NCBI GenBank assembly: GCA_900073065.1
Contig: FJOG01000025.1
Location: 1 to 64,000 of the forward strand
From: Phialocephala subalpina
Taxonomy: Eukaryota > Ascomycota > Leotiomycetes > Helotiales > Mollisiaceae
Reading direction: 5' to 3'
DNA length: 64,000 nucleotides
Shown here: positions 56,957 to 64,000 of the stretch, piece by piece
How the letters are laid out: each line of letters opens with the position of its first letter
How positions within the stretch are numbered: the stretch's first letter is position 1
Made by a program: the position numbers and the translations under genes
The notes under the pieces: generated by a model
The model's input: only the letters and a program-made list of their open reading frames with translations
The model's database searches: none
What the model was told of the DNA's origin: nothing

Positions 56957-57868
56957 GGCTTCCAGGTACAAAGGTAGACGAAATGTGATGCCATATGCGA
57001 ACGTAGCAAGTCATATCGACAAGGCTACAGAGCTAGCAAAGGACAAGGCGATATCCAGTGCCAGCCACAAATCCAAGCTAGCAAATACCAAACGGCAATC
57101 AGCAAGCTGACAAAGGCAGCCAGCGGTGACAGCGGACTCGCTGCCATACCAAGCCCGGCATCAAAGGACTCGTAACTATCAGGCCCTCGATTTGTGCCTC
57201 TCACGTCTGCAGGGGCTTCGAGGACGCCTAGCAGTGAGCCTACACCTATGGTGACTCTTCCAGCTACTCTTCTCCTTATTTCTGGTAGCCCTTGAAATCA
57301 GTGGTGTAGAAAGTGTAGCGGATATGTCGGTTGCATGTGTATGTGGACGTCTTCTGCCTTGAACTCTCCGTGTGCTGACTCGACTCGACCAGAGGTTGGA
57401 AAGATTCGTATCGGTCGGGAATAGGCTCGTTGTAGGGGGCAGCAGATTCGGGATCGCTTTGCGTTGCCTATGGTCGGTCGAAGAAGCAGTTGTATCTCGA
57501 GTTATGGCGGATAAACTCGTGGTTTCGCGTCGTCGTAAGGATTGAGATGAGGTTGACGCGTCTTATTATTCGGAGTTTGGGAAGGGCAGGGCGATTTTAT
57601 GAGGTGATTCTCTAACGGTGCTAATGGTGAAGTGTTAGCAACTATTTGTTACTATATAGATTTTTGCGAACTGATACCGTTTGTGAAAAAAGATAACGTC
57701 TTGCTTCATCACGACCCAATGTTCCCGTTACTTTACGTGTTTGTTATTCTGCCTCCTGTCACCGCCTTCAGGCGGCGACGACAACCTTCACATCTTCACC
57801 GTTCTTTTTGAAATGCGCGAACGAAGCTACTTAATCCACCTTATATGTCCATTATTTTACAACTCGCA
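56957..57868. other. intergenic, 0.9 kb
   Basis: Immediately downstream of kinase 2. No gene recognised. Confidence 0.45.
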
Positions 57869-58837
57869 ATGGACCAGCAACGGGCCAGTACCTCTCCAGA
57901 AGGCGGCAACGCAAGAATATTCCAAATGTGAGAGGGGAATTTGAGAAGTTCTCAAGCCTTCCCTATGACATACGGTACCTCATCTACACCCTGTCAATTC
58001 CTGGTCCACGTATCGTGGAGGTTAAATCCTCTGGTGGAAGCGAAGACTGGAGTTGGGTTTCGACATGCCATCCTCCTGCAGCCCTCCAAGTCTGCCGAGA
58101 ATCCACTAGCCCTCAAGCATTACGCTTTCTGTCACAGTGACAAGATGAGAGTCTACCTGAACCCCTCAATCGATACATTGTACTTTGGACCGTTTGGGAA
58201 TGAGTTTGCTTTCATGGAATTCATATCGTATGTCAAAGCGGACGACAAGAAGTCCCTCAAGAAGTTGGCGATTCACGAAATGCACCTTGCGACCTGGAGA
58301 CTTGAGCTATATTGGACAGATTCTCGAACAACAGGTGGATTTGCTTCTAATATTCTGGGCGGCCTGGAGAGATTGATGATCGGAGTTGAGGTGGAGAGCG
58401 AAGGCTACCCAAATACTGCAAAGCTTCGACCTGACAACTGGCCAGGCTGGCTTTTCGGAGGAGGCCCAAGGACTATCGAGGAGGATGAGACGCTGACTGG
58501 CTCGAACCCACGCCTAGTAATGTCGGCACATTCGTGGGATGCCCATCTCTTCCACATAGGCAACGATATAAATGGGGCAGCATACTCTGACAGTTTACCA
58601 TTTGCAGCTGCGGTTGACGGATACCCCAAGCACAAACTGTTGAAATATTATTATCCGCCGGACCCTGACCGACTGGGGCTTCGGAAGCAAGGGCAACCAC
58701 GACCTTTGGGAGGCATTTATGACGATGTAATCAGCTGGTACAGAACAGTGTACAGAGCAGTTGCGAGGGCTGATGACCGTGTCAAGAAGATCTTCGAGAT
58801 GCAGAAGAGGGAGGATTCGGGCAATCTCGAGGCGTAG
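57869..58837 (+). pseudogene. 2EXR-domain gene with frame breaks
   Basis: The ATG at 57869 (DQQRASTSPEGG) runs to a TGA at 57929-57931. The 2EXR motif is in the neighbouring frame: FEKFSSLPYDIRYLIYTLSI, PGPRIVEV and PPAALQVCRES (57934-58094). The rest returns to the first frame: ALKHYAFCHSDKMRVYLNPS, IDTLYFGPFGN, up to a stop at 58835-58837. It includes SLKKLAIHEMHLATWRLELY and a charged C-terminus (VKKIFEMQKRED). F..LP.dIR..IW..(S)(L)PGPR.VEV then VCRESR..AL..Y is the signature of the fungal 2EXR family, large and mostly uncharacterised. At least one frame change around 58095 is certain; a second near 57925 depends on the true start. No intron fits. It is a young pseudogene or has sequence errors. 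Confidence 0.65.
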
Positions 58838-60270
58838 GAGCCGCCAAGAGTCGCTTCATTTGTGCAACCAGCAGGATCTTTCTTGACTTGGAAAGACTGT
58901 TTCCAGCCAATTTGTGATGCCCAGTAGTCATCATATCAAGACTGCGTCGCTTCGCTATTGAAGGAAAAGGCAAAGGCAAAGAGCAAGACATGGACAACGC
59001 TATTCCAGCGAGATAGCTGCCTAGGAACCTCTTTAATTCGATATAAGAAGAATTGCAATTTTCAGACAAGCCCTGTTATAATTTTCTCGTTCCTGCCAGC
59101 TCAGAAGCCTCTTCATCTTCCTCCGCAGAAGTTTGCCCACACGTGACAGCCACATGCCACGCCTCCCAAACTCGTCAGGTATGTTTCTTGAAATTTCCAG
59201 AAAACAAATCCTACCCTGTGCGCAATCGAATTGTCGTTCTTGTTTATCGTTTGATCGATGTATCTCAGACTCCTTTCTTGTTCCGCCAAAACCAAGCACT
59301 GACAATCTGTCTCTCGATTGCCGAGTTCCTTCGCAAGCTCATTGAGCTATATGAGGGCAGGGAATTCCTGAACGATCGCTCGATCCTTCCTACAAGTGTT
59401 ATATACGTCTAAGTGAAAGGAAAATTTGTGCTCGGCATATTGTGGTTTGCAAAAGTTATCTGACCCAAATCTCCCCCAAAAGGATAGACTTTCTCGCTGT
59501 CATCAGACGCGAGACAGGGGTTTACCGTAGCTCAGGAACCCTTTTGTGACTCAGTAGTATATTCGGGTTAAAGTTGATCCCACAGCTTTTCGTATGATTA
59601 TTCTTCCGCAGATCGTGCCCACCAAACAAAGAACAAGTCTGTCGCACACATTCTCTATCTTTCACACGCAAGCAGATTCTCGAACCTGTAGGCCACGGAA
59701 AACAGATCTATTGGGCTTTCAATCAAACCTTGTCTCGGAAGAGTCTGCAATTCACCTCATCCGCGAACTTTCGTTGCTAGCAGCCTTCCAGACTCGCACC
59801 ATAAATACCGCGTCTATCAACGTGTGCGTTTCTCAATACTACGGGGTAGTAAACAAAGCTATGGATGTCTATCGGTGAGTATCAATCCTTGTTGGATCAA
59901 TGCCGTCATGTTTGCCGACACGAATCAATGTCGAGTTCAAGTTCAGCTTCTGGTTCTCAGCCTCGTCCCGCTTTCAACCTCAAGCGGATCTTCAGACCCC
60001 TCTATTGTCATTCCTAGAGCCTGTCAACTGTTGCTCTCGTCTATACCTCTCTCCTTTTCTAAGCACAGAATTAAGGCTTTATCGAATTAAGGAGCTTTCA
60101 GCTGACTGTGAAAACAGACAGAATGGTGACGCACCCTACTGACGGGCAGGCAATACATGACAATAGTCATACCGAAGAGGATTGTTTGGGCACAAAAGGT
60201 TGGTCTCAACAGTAATCTAGACTTCGGGCTAGACGTAGCTAACAGTTGAGTAGATGAAACCTGTTCAGAG
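58838..60270. other. intergenic, 1.4 kb
   Basis: No supported gene. Open frames near 59053-59412 and 59594-59878 have no ATG-supported start, domain or signal; they may be old coding scraps. Confidence 0.4.
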
Positions 60271-60834
60271 AACGAGAGGAACGAAAATTCACGAGCACCG
60301 TCCAGTCCGCCCACCAAGCACGCTCCATTGCTTCCGAATACGCAGCCCTCGACCTTTCATCTCTTCGCCTGCTTCGACGAGAATATCCACAGACTGATTG
60401 TCAAGCAAATGCTTGTATCCGATGGGGTAATCACAAACCCCTGGATGCAACATAATCTAGATCAGGATCAACATACATACCAAGAATATGGATGGAACGA
60501 ATGAGTCAACCTCTCATTCCTCGCTGTGTCCAAAGAGTGGCACGAAATAGGCGTGAAGATGTTATACGAGTATAACACCTTTCGATTCACACGCCAAGTC
60601 CCAGCGATCGGCTACCGAAACCTAGTAAACCGAACGAGGAATTTTCTTGCAAAGCAAAGGACAATCTACTCTCCAACTGAGGATCCCAAGCGCGTCACAA
60701 GAGCCTCTCTCATAAAGTATATCATCATTCAAGACTTGTCAATACTTGTTTCTAGATCAGCTTCTTTGCATAGTCACATCTTATACAAATCACTTAGCTT
60801 TCTGAAAGCTTGCCCGCATCAGTCGTTCCGTTAA
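60271..60834 (+). pseudogene. relic of the NTFRF-motif family (second copy)
   Basis: One + strand frame reads FHLFACFDENIHRLIVKQML, VSDGVITNPWMQHNL and YQEYGWNE, then a TGA (60502-60504). The same frame resumes with VNLSFLAVSKEWHEIGVKML, YEYNTFRFTRQ and a stop at 60832-60834. MLVSxxxITNPWxQ, (L)AxxKExHxxGxxxLY and NTFRFT match the relic at 41471-43136, so the two are paralogues. The 5' limit is approximate and the downstream half is missing. Confidence 0.55.
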
Positions 60835-61585
60835 CGTTTTCCGTGAAGTGATTTGCCATGCATTTCATTCCTTGAGTCCGAAGCGCATACATCCTCACAC
60901 GCTCGACTGTTTGCGACCGTTCAATACTGTGAAGCAATCAACTCAACTGTTCAAACCCACCAAATTACATGATCGTGAAACGAGCTCACTTACCTCACAA
61001 TTTCAGCATTCTACTCGTTGTGAGGATGATGCATATATATGTATCTTGGAACATTTTGGCAAACTGAAAGGTGGCAATGGGTACTCCGTAGCCAGCAATA
61101 CGAGTCTCGGTGTCCGCCCGAAAGCATCGCCCTACAGAACCCTCAGCTAAGCCATGTGCTCTACCTCTGCAAGAAGGAAGTCAGTGCAGAACATGCTGTC
61201 TCTGCCACCAAGCAACGGCAGTTGGAAGAGCAGAGGCAGCTAGATGCTCCCTTCACACTGGTTATGTCGCAGCAGCCCTGAAATGCCGACTTTACACCTT
61301 CGTCGCTATCTATGACGAAGAGAACACAAGATTCTGGCAGCGCTGAAGAACAGTCTTGTTGCAGGTCAAGAGCTTGAAGATTGGCTGCCAACGGCAAGTC
61401 GACCCAATGCCAGAGGAACTGAACGTTGAGCAAAGATTCCGGAGTTATCTTGCTAACTCAACATTTCACTTCGGCACAAACACGATCTTTGACAAGTGCA
61501 ACATTTTCAACAGACACAGTTGAGGCTATTCAAGCTCCCTTCCTCCGCTGATGATACTCTCATGTAGCATTCGTGGTTTTCTGCT
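60835..61585. other. intergenic or unrecognisable relic DNA
   Basis: Short scraps of open frame without features. Possibly the decayed 3' half of the preceding relic. Confidence 0.35.
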
Positions 61586-62624
61586 ATGGCAGGGTCTAAA
61601 ATCTCAGAACTTTTCGGGGAGAATGCAGGCGGCCAAAAGTCAACCCAAGTCCCACAATTAAGATTCACACCAAAGTCATCCTATCACAAATTCAGGGAAT
61701 CAGAACAGCAATGCAGGTTCCCCAGTCGCCGACTGATCACGATCACAATCGAATCTTCCGCATCTGATTCATCTCATGATTCGGAGGCTGGCTGGAACAA
61801 TTGGCTGGGAATATTGTCGAACGTGTACCCGGCCACATCACACCAACCCGCAGAATTCACCACTTCTTATCGGGACCCGTCGCAGTCTTCTTCCAAAATA
61901 GTTCCATCCACGATGTCCACATAACTCGTTCTCAAGAAAGTTATCATCCAGGAGTCCGATCTTGATTCAGATAACAAGGGGAACGACAGGTTCCGGGGTC
62001 CTGTGCAACCTCAGCACCAGACGGATAACGTCTCTAGGAGTAATCAGGAAATGGGAACGATCTAGAAGCTCGAACAAACCAGCTGCCGATCACCACTGAT
62101 GGTGAGCAAAGACATGTTCTGGAGAATATGAATTCGCTCAGTTCTAAGCAAGGCAGCTGCCCTACCGCACCTAACACGGCAATCACCCAGCAAAGCCGGA
62201 TGAAGAAGACCGTCTGAAGGAGCTGGAAGCGAGGATCGAGGACATGAACGAGTTGACAAATGGATTGTGGCATAGATGCCAGAGCGACATCTCGGGACAT
62301 ATCAATCAAGCTGTACGCTTGCCCACGCAGGGGCGAGTCGCATGGCCTAAAGTTTCGGCTGAATCTACTGTGTCAATCTTGGGTCTTTGCAACCCTCTGA
62401 TGCCACTCCACAGCGAGTCTATATGTGAGATTGCTCTAATTTCAACCGCTGGCTAGTCCAGGACCGTTGATCAACTTGACCAGGCCGTAAGATCTCGAAT
62501 TATTGAGAGATGATCCTACAAAAACGATTATCGTTGAGAGGGAACGACTTGACGAGGATTCGGATGCGAAGGCCTTGATGGATCTTAAAGGCATTACTCA
62601 GAAGGAGATCCTAGCCGTCGCGTG
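61586..62624 (+). pseudogene. unrecognised decayed coding region
   Basis: 61586-61924 is open from an ATG (MAGSKISELFGENAGGQ) with a Ser-rich polar composition. After several stops, a coiled-coil-like segment appears around 62200-62250 (PDEEDRLKELEARIEDMNEL). An acidic helical segment (IIVERERLDEDSDAKALMDL, KGITQKEILAVA) ends in a TGA at 62622-62624. The pieces are in different frames. I do not recognise a family. This may be one broken gene or unrelated stretches. Confidence 0.3.
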
Positions 62625-64000
62625 AAGTACGAGCACATACATTAGATACCTTCGGGTCGTTGGCGATGGAGGTGTCATAGAGGGCTTGCCGGCGATGGAG
62701 AAGTTGATCGCGTCGGAAGTCGCTACTGAAAAGGTTGTTGATGGGGTCGCTGGTATTGGCGGGAGCAATGCAGGCATTGTGGGAACACTGGGCGTCATGG
62801 CCAATCACCCAGGAATAAATAAAGCGAGTATTGTAGTACGTCAACGGAACTTAGAAGTGTAGCCACCATCCTCTGCTTCCTAAAATGCTCTGATGACAGT
62901 GACGCGATTAGTCACGTGACAAATGCTATGGCTGAGGAAGCACGCTTGAGCCTTCTGGCGTAGTCAAAGGCATTATAGAGCTAAACGTTGCAGAATAGAA
63001 GCGGTTACCTATAATTTATGGTCTCCCCATGTGATGATTTGACTCATGTCCCAAATCCGTCTCAATCGCTTCATTGTCGTCATCTTGACGCTACAGTTAT
63101 CAACAAAACTGCAATCTACATCAAGTATCAAGCATGCACACCTCTCCCTAACAAACAAAACAGCCTGAACAACAGTGATCTATTGCCCATTGTAAAGACC
63201 ATATATAGATCTAGATCTGAAACGTTTGAAGGAGGCTGGACTACTCGAGGCTTCAATTCACCGACGATAGAGGACGGAGCCTCGAGCACCGATCTGGTCA
63301 ACGTGATTAGACTTTCTGAGGAGGGTGCCCCGAGCTTTTGGCACTAGCGGGCGCACATGGGACATGTGGTCTGCTTCTCGATCTCGACTCTTGTTCGCAA
63401 GAAACCTGCATCGACATACTTTTTCTTGGACCCCAACAACTCAATTGGCAGTCAAGGACGCGCACGAAGACCCAGGAGCACTCTCCTGATACTCTCTGAA
63501 GAAGCAATAGCTCTTCCGCACACAAAGAAATGTAAGATTTCACCCCGCAGATTCGACTTCGAATTCGAGATCTCAAGCTAACGTGCATAAATAGTTTCCT
63601 ATCAACGACAATTAAGGGCAACGATCCTTTCGCATTCAACTCAAACCATATCCCCTGGAGATATGAATTCACGAAGCGCATACGAGCTGTTTGTGGAGGT
63701 TGCGACTGGCATTGGTAGTTTGATTGTTGTGTCTCCTTTCCGATGTGCACAATGCCTCTACGGCGGCAGCGACTTGTCATAATCTGCGTATTGCCATTTG
63801 GATACCGCTGTCAACAAGCAGCTCGTCGTCGTCGCGAGAGGGTAGTCTAGCTTTACACGCTGATCTCTTCCACTCGCATTGAAAACCTTCCCAGGTCTCC
63901 AGGCTGACTCGAGACATGCAGACGGGATGGCGATCAGTGTTGAGGAAAATTCGGGAATATTGAGCAGTGTTGCCATCCAGGCGCACTCCCAGTCCCAAGT
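62625..64000. other. no supported gene to window end
   Basis: Several open frames of 60-157 codons occur on both strands (for example + 63018-63347, - 63307-63780), but none has a domain, signal peptide or consistent splice structure. The window end may cut a gene. Confidence 0.35.

Noticed and set aside
63018..63780. 109- and 157-codon open frames near the window end
   Set aside because: They overlap on opposite strands, and neither has a domain or splice support.
1..64000. CRISPR arrays, prokaryotic operons, riboswitches
   Set aside because: No regularly spaced repeats; the intron-rich genes show a eukaryotic nuclear sequence.

Overview
The window looks like part of a filamentous ascomycete genome (Pezizomycotina; the gene families suggest a Leotiomycete, which is inference). 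Support comes from short introns (mostly 42-92 nt) with GT(A/G)xGT donors and CTNAC/CTAAC-like branch sites, fungus-specific families (HET, CFEM, fungal rhodopsin domain, CorA-like, 2EXR, YAE1, TRI12-type MFS) and an AT-rich block with the signature of repeat-induced point mutation (RIP).

Layout. 1 to about 11,000 is an AT-rich, gene-free isochore. It holds the 3' part of a Ty3/gypsy chromovirus (integrase core plus chromodomain, + strand, open at the window edge) and a complete but dead Ty1/copia element on the - strand at 3162-9477, with two LTRs and a 5-bp target duplication (taaaa). From about 11,000 the composition changes to ordinary genic DNA. Genes from 11.3 to 47.6 kb: a TRI12-type MFS transporter (-), a fungal rhodopsin-domain membrane protein (-), an acyl-CoA dehydrogenase (-), a HET-domain gene broken by one in-frame TGA (-), a small cysteine-containing secreted protein (+), a short-chain dehydrogenase (+), a CFEM/GPI protein (-), a tRNA-like locus (-), YAE1 (+), a glyoxal oxidase with four chitin-binding modules (+), an annexin-like gene wrecked by an exact 250-bp tandem duplication and loss of its middle (+), a decayed gene of a family with the motif NTFRF (+), a second small secreted protein (-) and a protein kinase (+). 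Gene structures were built by hand from splice signals and frame agreement; each intact multi-exon model closes to a whole number of codons.

45.5-57 kb is the most unusual part: two paralogous kinases that share a fungal-specific N-terminal helical region flank two tiny paralogous proteins (68 and 87 aa, same intron position), a 76-aa small gene and a degraded CorA-like membrane protein. From 57.8 kb to the end there are mainly relics: a frame-broken 2EXR gene, a second NTFRF-family relic and unassigned coding scraps.

Joint biology (inference): the window is an accessory, fast-evolving region beside a RIP-silenced transposon block, enriched in secreted, surface and self/non-self-type genes, many carrying single nonsense codons or frameshifts. 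Housekeeping content is small (YAE1, acyl-CoA dehydrogenase, SDR).
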